From AP-15 sp963787425 (GTDB lineage Bacteria; Pseudomonadota; Alphaproteobacteria; ATCC43930; CGMCC-115725): DNA of 64,000 bases. The position numbers and the translations under genes are program-made. The stretch covers positions 1 to 64,000 of the forward strand of contig CAWBCV010000015.1 of assembly GCA_963787425.1 (NCBI GenBank), in the 5' to 3' direction. The notes below the pieces were generated by a model. That model saw only the letters and a program-made list of their open reading frames with translations. It had not been told where the DNA came from and made no database searches. Position 1 is the first letter of the stretch, and every line of letters begins with the position of its first letter. Below, one piece after another: positions 26,688-37,200 of the stretch.

Positions 26688-26801
26688 TGGCTGTTATCGC
26701 TGTTAAATGCAGAAAAAAACAGCCAGTGTGGCGACGTCCGTCGCGCAAATCCTCGCTTTCTCTGGGACTGAATCGCTGAAATAACAGCCAGGAACAGCCA
26801 G
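26688..26801. repeat. AACAGCCAG repeats between metY and ssrA
   Basis: The 9-mer AACAGCCAG occurs at 26718, 26783 and 26793, and its reverse complement CTGGCTGTT at about 26689. The first two form a 9-bp stem with a 20-base loop, which could end the metY transcript. The sequence from here to about 26930 has lower GC than its surroundings and no gene. tmRNA genes are frequent integration sites, so this may be a remnant, but no integrase is present. Confidence 0.5.
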
Positions 26802-26939
26802 GAAACACAACAGGAGCAGCGAACAACAACCGTGGATTTGGCTTGAGCAAGGAGCAAGGTGTAACTCACCAATATGACCATCGATCTTTAACAATTCAGA
26901 CGTACACTAAGGATCAGATATCACGAGATTGCGGCAATT

Positions 26940-27320
26940 TTCGGGTCCAGTGCGGGCGGCACCACCGATTGCGTTGGCGCGCCGGAGAGCCTATATCTGC
27001 TTTGTCGGGCAACCGACTATGGCGATACACGGCTTGTGAAATAAGCGTTGCGGACCCGGGGGCAGTACCCGGCGCCTCCACCAAATTTCCCGCCGGCCCT
27101 ACGGCCGGCGGTCCATGGGGGCGAACTAGGCTCGACGCGCGTGGTAAAGGCAAGATCCGTCGCCCGGTATGATACCACCGTTATCGGGTCATAATCTAGC
27201 TGCGAACGATAACTTCGCACAGGAGGCGCTCGCGGCCTAACCCCTAGCGGGGTAAAAGCCTTGAGCAAATCGCGGTCCGAGGGGCACCGGGCAACAGAAG
27301 CCCCTCACTCGACCTCTCGA
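26940..27320 (+). ncRNA. ssrA: tmRNA, permuted two-piece form
   Basis: tmRNA rescues stalled ribosomes and adds a degradation tag. The acceptor piece comes first, ending in the T-arm and GCGCCTCCACCA (CCA at 27081-27083). A processed loop with a CCGCCGGCC/GGCCGGCGG stem follows. The coding piece begins GGGGGCGAACTAGG at 27117, and its first seven bases pair with the CGCCTCC of the acceptor end. The tag frame at 27199-27240 reads AANDNFAQEALAA and then TAA, ending in the usual ALAA-type degron. The permuted order is diagnostic for alphaproteobacteria. The outer limits are approximate. sspB, whose product binds this tag, is the next gene. Confidence 0.9.
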
Positions 27321-27353
27321 CGTGTCCCTTGCGAATGAACGAGCCGCCGGAAC

Positions 27354-27824
27354 ATGGCCCAGGACCTATTCGATTACCCTAAGATAGTCGAGAGCGCGTT
27401 GCGCGGCGTCATGCGCGAAGCGTTGGCGCGGACGGCCCGCGAGGGTTTGCCCGGTGACCATCACTTCTACGTCACTTTTCGCACTCATGCCCCGGGGGTC
27501 GGCATCCCGATCTACCTGCTCAGCAAATTTCCCGACGAGATGACGATCGTGCTGCAGCACCAGTTCCGGGCGCTCGAAGTCGGCGATGACGTCTTTTCGG
27601 TCAATCTCAGTTTTCAGAGCCGGTCGGAGCGGCTGAGGATCCCATTCGCGGCGGTAACGACCTTTGCCGATCCCTCGGTCAATTTCGCGCTCCAATTCGA
27701 GGTTCCCGCTGCGCAGCCGGCCGACGTGACTGCTCTTCCCGCACAGATCTCATCATCCGAGCCGGCTGAACCGGCGCGGCCGGCGGCCGAGGTCGTGACC
27801 CTTGACAAGTTTCGCAAGCGCTAG
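27354..27824 (+). CDS. sspB: SspB ClpXP adaptor (alphaproteobacterial type)
   Basis: SspB binds the ssrA tag and delivers tagged proteins to ClpXP. The 156-residue protein has the alpha-type beta domain in its first 115 residues (LFDYPKIVESALRGVMREAL, HHFYVTFRTHAPGVGIP, EMTIVLQHQF, DVFSVNLSFQSRSERLRIPF). An acidic/proline-rich flexible linker follows, and the C-terminal ClpX-binding peptide is VVTLDKFRKR. The ATG lies within 40 bases of the ssrA coding piece, so the tag-producing RNA and its adaptor are neighbours. Confidence 0.93.
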   Translation: MAQDLFDYPKIVESALRGVMREALARTAREGLPGDHHFYVTFRTHAPGVGIPIYLLSKFPDEMTIVLQHQFRALEVGDDVFSVNLSFQSRSERLRIPFAAVTTFADPSVNFALQFEVPAAQPADVTALPAQISSSEPAEPARPAAEVVTLDKFRKR

Positions 27825-27855
27825 TGGACGGAATCTGACGCTCCGTACCCGACCT

Positions 27856-28368
27856 TCACCAGCGATGTGGCACAACTCGTCCGCCAAAAGTCATTAGCAT
27901 CACAGATCCTGCTCCGGTCTCGACCAAATCTTCGCCACAGAAGCCCGCCCTTTCGTAGGCTCGACGGGCCCGGAGGTTGTCCACATCGGGATCGATCGCA
28001 ACGACGGGCGCACCCTCGGCCGTAAGCCGTTCGGCCAGCAATCTCAAGAACGCGGAGCCGTAGCCCTGGCCGATCATGCTAGGTTCGCCGATGAAGGCAT
28101 CGATCGCGCGCGAACCTGTCGGCAATTGATCGAAATGTGGTTGCGGCCAGACGTGCACGTCATAATCCTGGACGTATGCGAAAGGCCGGCGTTCGTGCGA
28201 GACGATCCGCATGACCATGCGCGGCTCGTCCAGATCTTCCCGGAGCAATGCGGCCTGCTCCTCGGGGTCACCCCACCAACGCGTTACATCAGGCGAGCAT
28301 AACCAAGACCGCAGAAGCGCAAAGTCCTGTCGCCCGGCGTGCCGAAATGCGTAGACAGAGCGAGTCAT
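27856..28368 (-). CDS. GNAT acetyltransferase (aminoglycoside 6'-N-acetyltransferase-like)
   Basis: This 170-residue protein resembles the AacA4/RimJ-like branch of GNAT enzymes: FRHAGRQDFALLRSWLCSPDV at the start, VTRWWGDP, then DAFIGEPSMIGQGYGSAFL containing the acetyl-CoA loop (Q/RxxGxG/A), and NLRARRAYERAGF near the end. The open frame runs on to 29406 but overlaps fumarase. ATG 28368 gives the family length. Distant members acetylate many amines, so resistance cannot be assumed. It is convergent with sspB, with 31 bases between their stops. Confidence 0.82.
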   Translation of the reverse strand: MTRSVYAFRHAGRQDFALLRSWLCSPDVTRWWGDPEEQAALLREDLDEPRMVMRIVSHERRPFAYVQDYDVHVWPQPHFDQLPTGSRAIDAFIGEPSMIGQGYGSAFLRLLAERLTAEGAPVVAIDPDVDNLRARRAYERAGFCGEDLVETGAGSVMLMTFGGRVVPHRW

Positions 28369-28524
28369 AGATTTGGATCCCCGACGACATACACTAGCAT
28401 CGTCGCATTCTATACCGAGCCGGGTCGGCTCCCAAGCGTCTGAGGTAGTCCACCACCCGCGCGGCTCGCTTGACGCGGGGGCGGAAAGTATGCTTCTGCG
28501 CAAACTTGTAACGGGGAGCGCCGC

Positions 28525-30138
28525 ATGAGCGATGTCGGGTATCACGAACTCTTCCCACTCGGGCCCGACGATGCGCCATACCGCAAGGTGACCGGCGATT
28601 ACGTCTCGACCGGGATGTTCGAGGGGCAGCGCGTCGTCAAGATAGACCCCGCCGCGTTGACCCTGCTCGCCCGTGACGCTTTTGTTGATTGTCAGCACCT
28701 GCTGCGCCCGGGCCACCTCGCTCAGCTGCGCGCGATCCTCGATGATCCGGAGGCGTCGGCGAACGACAAATTCGTCGCCTTCGACCTGCTGAAGAACGTC
28801 AATATCGCTGCCGGAAAGGTCCTGCCCATGTGCCAGGACACCGGCACCGCAATCGTCATGGGCAAGAAGGGACAGCAGGTCTGGACGGGGGGGGACGACG
28901 CGGCCGCGCTGTCGGCCGGCATCTGCCGCACCTACACCGAAACCAATCTGCGCTACAGCCAGGTAGCGCCTTTGTCGATGTACGAGGAGGTGAATACCGG
29001 CGACAACCTTCCCGCCCAGATCGACCTCTACGTCGAGCCCGGCGACCAGTATAAATTCTTGTTCATCGCCAAGGGCGGCGGGTCCGCCAATAAGAGCTTC
29101 CTCTATCAACAGACAAAGGCGGTGTTGAACCCGAAATCGTTGGTCAAATTCCTCGACGAAAAACTCCGCACTCTCGGCACGGCGGCGTGCCCGCCCTACC
29201 ACTTGGCAATCGTCATCGGCGGCACTTCGGCGGAGATGAATTTGAAGACGGTCAAGCTCGCCAGCTGCCGTTTTCTCGACGCGCTGCCGACGCAAGGGAA
29301 CCGCTACGGGCAGGCCTATCGCGACCGCGGCTTCGAAGAAGACGTGCTGGAGCTGACCCGCGGACTTGGCATCGGTGCACAGTTTGGCGGCAAATATTTC
29401 TGCCATGATGTCCGGGTGATCCGCCTACCGCGCCATGGCGCGAGCCTGCCGATCGGGATCGGCGTCTCGTGCTCGGCGGACCGCCAGATCCTGGGGAAGA
29501 TCACCGCGGACGGGGTGTTTCTCGAAGAGCTCGAAGCCAATCCGGCGCGATTTCTCCCGGACATCGACGCCGCCGGGCTGGGCGGCGAGGTGATCCCGAT
29601 CGATATCGGGCGGCCGATGGACGAGGTCCGCCGCTGCCTCTCGCAATACCCGATCAAGACGCGCCTGAGCTTGACCGGCGCGTTGGTCGTCGCCCGCGAC
29701 ATCGCACATGCCAAGCTGCAGGAGCGGCTCGACCGTGGCGAAGGATTGCCCGATTACGTCAAAAACCACCCGATCTATTACGCGGGGCCGGCCAAGACCC
29801 CGGAAGGATACGCCTCGGGCTCCTTCGGGCCCACCACCGCCGGACGGATGGACAGCTATGTCGATAGGTTTATGGCGGCCGGCGGGAGCTTCGTCACTCT
29901 GGCCAAAGGCAATCGCGGTGCCGAGGTCCGCGCCGCGTGCCATAAGCACGGCGGCTTTTATCTCGGCTCGATCGGTGGGTCGGCGGCCCGCCTCGCGCAG
30001 GATTGCATCCGTAAAGTCGAGGTCGTGGAATATCCGGAACTCGGGATGGAGGCGATCTGGCGCATAGAAGTGGTCGATTTTCCTGCATTCATCGTGATCG
30101 ACGACAAGGGGAACGACTTCTTTGCCGGGCTCGCTTGA
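28525..30138 (+). CDS. fum: Class I (iron-sulfur) fumarate hydratase
   Basis: This oxygen-sensitive [4Fe-4S] enzyme converts fumarate and malate in the TCA cycle. The 537 residues match the single-chain class I form. The first half holds VLPMCQDTGTAIVMGKKGQQ with a cluster cysteine, and the catalytic region TNLRYSQVAPLSMYEEVNTG. GIGAQFGGKYFCHDVRVIRL and IGVSCSADRQILGKIT give further conserved cysteines. The C-terminal fumarase beta part reads SLTGALVVARDIAHAKLQ and GSFGPTTAGRMDSYVD. It precedes the ECF sigma gene by 37 bases, with no obvious functional link. Confidence 0.95.
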   Translation: MSDVGYHELFPLGPDDAPYRKVTGDYVSTGMFEGQRVVKIDPAALTLLARDAFVDCQHLLRPGHLAQLRAILDDPEASANDKFVAFDLLKNVNIAAGKVLPMCQDTGTAIVMGKKGQQVWTGGDDAAALSAGICRTYTETNLRYSQVAPLSMYEEVNTGDNLPAQIDLYVEPGDQYKFLFIAKGGGSANKSFLYQQTKAVLNPKSLVKFLDEKLRTLGTAACPPYHLAIVIGGTSAEMNLKTVKLASCRFLDALPTQGNRYGQAYRDRGFEEDVLELTRGLGIGAQFGGKYFCHDVRVIRLPRHGASLPIGIGVSCSADRQILGKITADGVFLEELEANPARFLPDIDAAGLGGEVIPIDIGRPMDEVRRCLSQYPIKTRLSLTGALVVARDIAHAKLQERLDRGEGLPDYVKNHPIYYAGPAKTPEGYASGSFGPTTAGRMDSYVDRFMAAGGSFVTLAKGNRGAEVRAACHKHGGFYLGSIGGSAARLAQDCIRKVEVVEYPELGMEAIWRIEVVDFPAFIVIDDKGNDFFAGLA

Positions 30139-30175
30139 TCGCGCGGCCGGGGCGAGTGACGGCGGGACGTCCTGA

Positions 30176-30706
30176 TTGGCGCAAGACGGCGATTTGGACA
30201 GGCTTCTGCGTGGCGACAAGGGAGCCTGGGAGGTGTTTGTTCGGCGTTACGCGGGCCTTGTCGTTGCCGCGGTGCGAGGTGTCGCGCGCGAGGCGGCCGA
30301 GGTCGAAGACCTGACGCAGGACGTCTTTCTGCGGCTCTGTAAGGACGACTTCCGGCTGCTGCGCAGTTACGACGCGTCTCGCGCCGGTCTCTCCACCTGG
30401 ATCACGATCGTTGCGCGCAGCACCGCACGGGACGCGATGCGCCGTCACCGGCCGGTGTCGGTGCCGATCGAGACGGTGCCGGAAGGACGCCTCGCGATCG
30501 ATCCGGTCGAGCCGGTACGCAAGCTCAAACTGCCGGAAGCGTTGCTGTCGCCGCGCCAACGGGAAATCTTAACGATGTTGTACGATCGTGAGATGGAAGT
30601 TTCCGAGGTTGCCTTCGCCCTTGGGATCGACCCGCAGACCGTCCGCAGTGCCCACCACAAGGCGATGATCAAGCTGCGCGCCCACTTCCGGGCCGAAGTC
30701 GAATGA
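30176..30706 (+). CDS. ECF-type RNA polymerase sigma factor
   Basis: The 176-residue protein has sigma region 2 (VRGVAREAAEVEDLTQDVFLRL with the usual DLTQDVFL signature) near 35-60 and region 4 (LSPRQREILTMLYDREMEVS and EVAFALGIDPQTVRS) near 125-165, with no region 3. The start is a TTG at 30176. It is followed by an anti-sigma-like membrane protein and a periplasmic sensor-like protein, so the three probably form a signalling cassette resembling CnrYXH. The stimulus is unknown. No autoregulatory promoter motif could be identified by eye. Confidence 0.9.
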   Translation: MAQDGDLDRLLRGDKGAWEVFVRRYAGLVVAAVRGVAREAAEVEDLTQDVFLRLCKDDFRLLRSYDASRAGLSTWITIVARSTARDAMRRHRPVSVPIETVPEGRLAIDPVEPVRKLKLPEALLSPRQREILTMLYDREMEVSEVAFALGIDPQTVRSAHHKAMIKLRAHFRAEVE

Positions 30707-30768
30707 ACGCCGCGGTTGCGGGGATGCTCCGGCTCCCCGCCGCGTAAACACTGTAGGAAGACGTTGCC

Positions 30769-31314
30769 ATGACGCAAAGCGAAGGACCAGAATACGCGCT
30801 AAACCCGGCGGCGGATCGCCGTCTGTGGCAGCGATGCCGCACGATGGATGCCGACGACGACGAGACGGCGCGATTTCTCGACCTTGCAGCCTATGCCGAT
30901 GGGCTCCTCGATATCGAGGAGCGGGAGCGCATCGCCGCGCTGCTCGCCGCCGATCCGGAGACCGCGGCCGACGTGCGGGCGGCCCAGACGCTTGCCGATG
31001 CCGAACGGACGCCCGCCGGTCTTGAGCGGATCATCGCGCGAGCCAGTGCGGTATCGCCTGATACGGGGTCCGTTGGCGGGAAGGTAGTCCCGCTCGTGCC
31101 TCAGCAAGGCCGCCGCCTTCTCCAAATTTCGGCACAGTGGGGAAGCCTTGCGGCGGCCGTTGCATTGGTCGGCTGGCTCGGCTTTGCGATGGGCAGCGAC
31201 ACCTCGCTTGCGCTCAGCGAGCATCGGCAGCCCAGCGACACCGGTCTGCTTCCCGAATTGTTCGACCCGGGACCTAATTTCCTGCGTGATCTGGGCGAAG
31301 GCATGCGGACGTGA
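30769..31314 (+). CDS. Putative anti-sigma factor, single membrane segment
   Basis: This 181-residue protein has a cytoplasmic helical N-terminal half rich in acidic residues (DLAAYADGLLDIEERERIAALL, an anti-sigma domain pattern without the H-x3-C-x2-C zinc motif). One membrane helix follows (WGSLAAAVALVGWLGFAMG, near 124-142), then a short periplasmic tail. By position after an ECF sigma gene and by topology it is the likely inhibitor of that sigma factor. ATG 30769 has AGGAAG nine bases upstream. Its stop overlaps the next gene by four bases, so the two are coupled. Confidence 0.75.
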   Translation: MTQSEGPEYALNPAADRRLWQRCRTMDADDDETARFLDLAAYADGLLDIEERERIAALLAADPETAADVRAAQTLADAERTPAGLERIIARASAVSPDTGSVGGKVVPLVPQQGRRLLQISAQWGSLAAAVALVGWLGFAMGSDTSLALSEHRQPSDTGLLPELFDPGPNFLRDLGEGMRT

Positions 31315-31802
31315 CGGTCGCCTCATTGGCAGCACGTAGCGGTGCGCGGCAGCCGCTCGTATGGCTGCTGACCATATCCTTAGTGCTCAACCTCTTTTTT
31401 GTCGCCGCTTTCCTGTGGAGCCGCTTCCGGGATTATCCCCCGCCGATCTACGCAGCGGAACGGCTAGAGTGGATAGGTGCGCAGCTACGGCTCGACCCAC
31501 AACAGAAAGAGGCGTTCGTGCAGTACTCTCAAGCGGTGCGCGCGAACATGCAGACGATGCATGAGGCGGTCGACCCACTGATGGGCAAAGCTTGGTCCGA
31601 AGTCGCCAAGCCCGACGCTGACGTTTCGAAGGTGGTGCAACTGTTCGACGAAGCGGGACGAACGCGTCGCGGCTACATGCACGAGTTGGCGCCGGTCACC
31701 CTGTCGTTTCTGACGAAATTGTCGCCCGAACAGCGGGCGAAATTTGTCGATCTGGCGCGCCAGCGACCCTGGGCGAAGCGGCACCAGGAAGGAGCTCCGT
31801 AG
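31311..31802 (+). CDS. Membrane-anchored periplasmic heavy-metal-sensor-like protein (CnrX/Spy-like)
   Basis: The 163 residues start with one membrane anchor (PLVWLLTISLVLNLFFVAAFLW, about 15-36). A four-helix-like periplasmic domain follows, with LRLDPQQKEAFVQYSQAVR and FLTKLSPEQRAKFVDLARQR. This pattern matches the periplasmic metal-sensor superfamily that includes CnrX, ZraP and CpxP-like proteins. With the sigma and anti-sigma genes directly upstream, it probably senses an envelope signal and releases the sigma factor. No histidine cluster is obvious, so metal sensing is an inference from the family only. Confidence 0.78.
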   Translation: MTVASLAARSGARQPLVWLLTISLVLNLFFVAAFLWSRFRDYPPPIYAAERLEWIGAQLRLDPQQKEAFVQYSQAVRANMQTMHEAVDPLMGKAWSEVAKPDADVSKVVQLFDEAGRTRRGYMHELAPVTLSFLTKLSPEQRAKFVDLARQRPWAKRHQEGAP

Positions 31803-31803
31803 C

Positions 31804-32871
31804 TTACGACTTTGGCACCCTGAATACTTGGCCGGGATAGATGCGCTCGGGATCGCGGATCTGGCTGAGATTGGCCGAGTAGATGATCAGATAACGAGTG
31901 CCGACACCGTACGCACGGCGGGATATCTGCCACAGATTGTTGCCGGGCTGTACGGTGTAGTTTTGCCCCGGGGTGAGTTCTGCGGCGACCGCCTGCGCCA
32001 GGGGCACGACGATGCGCTGCACGACGCGAGCGTCTTTTCCCATCTGATCGAGACGCAACTCGATGCTCCCCGGGCCGACTACCCGGGTTGAGGTTGCCGA
32101 CCACTCCCCGGCCGCATCGGCCGTAGCGGTCGCGAGCCGCTGATTGCCGGCGTAGATTTGGACGGTAGCTCCAGGCGTCGCCCGCCCTGATAGGACGACC
32201 CTGCCTTGCTCATCGTATTCCAGCGCGTCCATCGACAAAGCGAGCGGCTTGTCGGCAGAAGGTGCCCCTTGACTGCTCCGCAACGACCTGTCGGGGCGCT
32301 GCAGCACACGAGGCGCTGCGTTGCCGTCCCGCGGCAAGACCACCGCCAGCGCCGTCTCTTCCTTTCCGCCCGCTTTGGGCGGACTGATCGACAGCGCTAC
32401 GGTCTCCTCCGATTTGACCGTCGTGCCGACCCTTGGGCCGGACGCCTCGAGTGAGAGCAAGCGGTCGCCCGGGCCGATCGGCTGATCCGGGACGAGCACC
32501 CATTCTCCGCGCCGATCGGCTGTCACCTCGCCGATAACCTTGTCGCCGTCGCGGACCGTGACTTTACTTCCCGGCTCGGCGCGTCCGGCAATGACCGCGG
32601 TTCCGGTCGGACCGACTTTAACGACGTCAAAGCTCGGCAAGACCGGCACACTAGGCTGTGGTACGAGACCGGGTTTGGCTCGGTCCTCCTCGACGGGTGC
32701 AGGACCAGCTTGTGACGACGCCGTTTGCGTAGTGGCCTTCACCGCTGGAGGAATACCGCTGCGCGGGAGAACGAGGACAGTTGCGGCGCCAACCAGCAGA
32801 ACCGCGACAGCCGAGCCGACGATATAGCCGTGCCGCACAGATCCTCGCGAAAATCGTTCGAATTGCGCCAC
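31804..32871 (-). CDS. LysM-domain envelope protein with Ig-like repeats
   Basis: The 355-residue protein has an N-terminal membrane anchor (YIVGSAVAVLLVGAATVLVL, about 15-34) and a Pro/Ala-rich linker. Two Ig-like segments follow (GTAVIAGRAEPGSKVTVRDG and RVVLSGRATPGATVQIYAGN), each followed by a similar WxxxP-type strand. The C-terminal LysM domain is YTVQPGNNLWQISRRAYGVG to YPGQVFRVPKS, which should bind peptidoglycan. This architecture is common in alphaproteobacteria; its role is thought to be in the envelope but is undefined. It is convergent with the periplasmic sensor gene: the stop codons are one base apart. Confidence 0.88.
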   Translation of the reverse strand: MAQFERFSRGSVRHGYIVGSAVAVLLVGAATVLVLPRSGIPPAVKATTQTASSQAGPAPVEEDRAKPGLVPQPSVPVLPSFDVVKVGPTGTAVIAGRAEPGSKVTVRDGDKVIGEVTADRRGEWVLVPDQPIGPGDRLLSLEASGPRVGTTVKSEETVALSISPPKAGGKEETALAVVLPRDGNAAPRVLQRPDRSLRSSQGAPSADKPLALSMDALEYDEQGRVVLSGRATPGATVQIYAGNQRLATATADAAGEWSATSTRVVGPGSIELRLDQMGKDARVVQRIVVPLAQAVAAELTPGQNYTVQPGNNLWQISRRAYGVGTRYLIIYSANLSQIRDPERIYPGQVFRVPKS

Positions 32872-32935
32872 AGCAGAGTGTATGCCTCGGCGAATGCGCT
32901 TGCAATCCTCACCACCCGAGCCGGCCTGACCGGCG

Positions 32936-33511
32936 ATGTCGAATATTCGGCGGTTGTGCGTCTATTGCGGCTCCTCCGGCGCGGTCGATCGGCAATACCG
33001 AGAGGCGGCGACCGAGCTCGGGGCTCGACTGGCGGCTGCCGGAATCGGGCTGGTTTACGGCGGCGGGCGGGTCGGGCTGATGGGACTGCTCGCCGATGCT
33101 GCCTTGGCCGGCGGCGGGGAGGTGATCGGGATCATTCCATCGCGCTTGCGCGATGCCGAGTTGGCGCATAGCGGCGCAACGGAGCTGGTGGTGGTCGAGA
33201 GCATGCACGAACGCAAACGTCTGATGGCGGAGAAAGCGGATGCGTTCGCCATTTTGCCCGGCGGTATAGGCACGCTCGACGAACTGTTCGAAATCCTGAG
33301 CTGGAAGCAGCTCGGGCTCCACGACAAGCCGATCCTGCTCGCCGATGTCGGTGGCTACTGGGCGCCGTTGCGCCAGCTTCTCGACCACATAGTCGTCACG
33401 GGCTTTGCCCGCGAGCAGACGCGAGGATTGCTCCAAGTTATCCCGAATGTTGCGGGCTTGATGGCGGCTCTGTCGAAAAGAGCCGGCGGTATCGCGGAAA
33501 ACCGAAATTGA
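32936..33511 (+). CDS. LOG-family protein (TIGR00730-like nucleoside 5'-monophosphate phosphoribohydrolase)
   Basis: This 191-residue Rossmann-type protein has RLCVYCGSSGAVDRQYREAA at the start, GLVYGGGRVGLMG in the middle and the diagnostic PGGIGTLDELFEILSWKQLG with the P-G-G-x-G-T-x2-E motif. Members release free base (including cytokinins) from nucleoside monophosphates, and many bacterial ones are called lysine-decarboxylase-like in error. Upstream is the divergent LysM gene. Downstream begins the isocitrate dehydrogenase locus. The true substrate in this organism is unknown. Confidence 0.92.
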   Translation: MSNIRRLCVYCGSSGAVDRQYREAATELGARLAAAGIGLVYGGGRVGLMGLLADAALAGGGEVIGIIPSRLRDAELAHSGATELVVVESMHERKRLMAEKADAFAILPGGIGTLDELFEILSWKQLGLHDKPILLADVGGYWAPLRQLLDHIVVTGFAREQTRGLLQVIPNVAGLMAALSKRAGGIAENRN

Positions 33512-33612
33512 GCAGCTCTGAACGTTGGCTTGTCTCCTCGTTCGGCGGTCCTTATCCTCGCACCCGAGAAGTCGCGGTCGGCACCCCTTTCGGCATACGA
33601 GGCAAGAAATGG

Positions 33613-33771
33613 ATGGCAAAGGTCAAAGTGGCCAAGCTCGACGGCGATGAGATGGCCCGGATCATGTTGAGCAAGCTGATTTAGCCGTATCTCGAAGTCG
33701 ACCTGAAATACTACGACCTCGGCATGGAGAGCCGCGATGCCTTTACGTCAGTGAGACAAGACAGGCCATAA
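33613..33771 (+). pseudogene. icd: N-terminal remnant of dimeric-type NADP isocitrate dehydrogenase
   Basis: From ATG 33613 the frame reads MAKVKVAKLDGDEMARIML and SKLI, then TAG (33682-33684), then PYLEVDLKYYDLGMESRDAF and a non-family tail to TAA at 33769. Dimeric bacterial and eukaryotic-type NADP-IDH proteins begin with MAKIKV, LDGDEMTR, HPYLDIDLKYYDLG and RDATDD, so about 45 residues of the N-terminus can be recognised. Two short internal segments are also missing, and the sequence stops being family-like before the monomeric enzyme gene begins at 33826. It is too short to be functional. Confidence 0.8.
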
Positions 33772-33825
33772 CCCGTCAACAGAACAACTCAGTCGGAAAC
33801 GAAAGCGGTGCGCGGAGGTGCAAGC

Positions 33826-36048
<2,223 letters not shown>

Positions 36049-36059
36049 CGCGGCGTCAG

Positions 36060-36190
36060 GTGGAACCGCCTGTCCAGAGCGGGGATGTGACCCGCGATTT
36101 GGCGATCCTGATCCGCGCCGATCACCGGTGGCTGACGACAATCAGTTTCTGGACAAACTTGACTCGAACCTTACCAAGGCGATGGCGTAA
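36060..36190 (+). pseudogene. icd: C-terminal remnant of dimeric-type NADP isocitrate dehydrogenase
   Basis: From 36060 the frame reads VQSGDVTRDLAILIRADHRW and LTTISF. A one-base deletion near 36147 then moves the reading to the frame FLDKLDSNLTKAMA and TAA at 36188-36190. The end of dimeric NADP-IDH is normally TVESGxMTKDLAxL, WLTTxGFLDKxDENLKKAMA or similar, so this is its C-terminal ~43 residues. It begins only 12 bases after the stop of the monomeric enzyme gene. Together with the N-terminal remnant at 33613 it brackets that gene. Confidence 0.78.
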
Positions 36191-36210
36191 GACGCGCAGT
36201 GGAGGAAAGA

Positions 36211-37182
36211 ATGGCGGCGATGCGGCTCAGCATTCTCGATGATTACCAAGGCGTTGCCCTCAACATGGCGGACTGGACGCCGGTAAACAGCCGAGCGGTC
36301 GAAATCGCCGTCGAGCGCCACCCCTTCGCCGATGAGGACGCGGTGGTGCGGGCGCTGGCCGATTCCGAGCTCGTCGCGGCGATGCGCGAGCGTACACCGT
36401 TTCAGAAATCCGTCGTCGAACGACTGCCGAAGATGAAACTGCTGATCACAACCGGCATGCGCAACGCCTCATTCGACATGGCGGCATTGAGGGACCACGG
36501 CGTCACTGTGTGCGGTACCGGCGGCCCCGGCGGCGGCAACGAGGATACCGCGGAACTCGCCTGGGGCTTGATCCTCGGGGCCGCCCGGCGTATCGCCGAA
36601 GATCATCAGTTCATGCGGCACGGTGGGTGGCAGACTCGCATCGGGCATCGGGTCGCTGGCAAGACGCTCGGCCTGTTGGGCCTCGGACGGCTGGGCAGCG
36701 CAGTCGCCCGCGTCGGCCTTGCTTTTGGCATGAAGGCGATCGCTTGGAGCCAGAACCTGACCGCCGAGAGGGCCAGCGAGCAAGGGGTGGAGCGGGTCGA
36801 GAAGGACGAATTGTTCCGCCGTGCCGACATCCTCTCAGTGCATCTGGTACTGAGCCCGCGCAGCCGCGGCTTGGTAGGCGCCCGCGAAATCGGGCTGATG
36901 AAACCGAGCGCGATCATTGTCAACACGTCGCGCGGGCCGATCTGTGATAGCGGCGCGATCATCGCCGCGCTGAAGGAGGGACGTCTCGCCTATGCCGGGT
37001 TCGATGTCTACGACAAGGAGCCTTTGCCGATCGATCATCCGCTGCGCACGGCACCGAACGTGATCCTGACGCCGCATATCGGCTATGTGACCGACGAGAA
37101 CTACCGCAACTCCTACCCGCAGATCGTTGAGAACATCATCGCTTTTCTCGATGGCAACCCGGTGCGCGTGATCCAGGGCTGA
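36211..37182 (+). CDS. D-2-hydroxyacid dehydrogenase (phosphoglycerate dehydrogenase-like)
   Basis: ATG 36211 follows GGAGGAAAG and gives 323 residues. The NAD-binding domain is clear: GKTLGLLGLGRLGSAVARVG near 152-172, then AFGMKAIAWSQN. The catalytic features are the arginine in NTSRGPICDSGAII, the glutamate in DVYDKEPLP and the histidine in NVILTPHIGYVTDENY. The N-terminal domain starts MRLSILDDYQGVALNMADW, typical of a subgroup annotated as D-2-hydroxyacid or phosphoglycerate dehydrogenase with no ACT domain. The substrate is unassigned. Confidence 0.9.
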   Translation: MAAMRLSILDDYQGVALNMADWTPVNSRAVEIAVERHPFADEDAVVRALADSELVAAMRERTPFQKSVVERLPKMKLLITTGMRNASFDMAALRDHGVTVCGTGGPGGGNEDTAELAWGLILGAARRIAEDHQFMRHGGWQTRIGHRVAGKTLGLLGLGRLGSAVARVGLAFGMKAIAWSQNLTAERASEQGVERVEKDELFRRADILSVHLVLSPRSRGLVGAREIGLMKPSAIIVNTSRGPICDSGAIIAALKEGRLAYAGFDVYDKEPLPIDHPLRTAPNVILTPHIGYVTDENYRNSYPQIVENIIAFLDGNPVRVIQG

Positions 37183-37200
37183 CGCCATGCTCGGGCGCCC

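Noticed and set aside
27856..29406. 516-codon minus-strand frame as one protein
   Set aside because: Only its C-terminal 170 residues are GNAT-like; the rest is antisense to fumarase.
8355..33771. Reassignment of TAG as a sense codon to explain internal TAGs
   Set aside because: Intact genes such as sspB, the ferredoxin and the periplasmic sensor end with TAG, and other lesions are TAA or indels.
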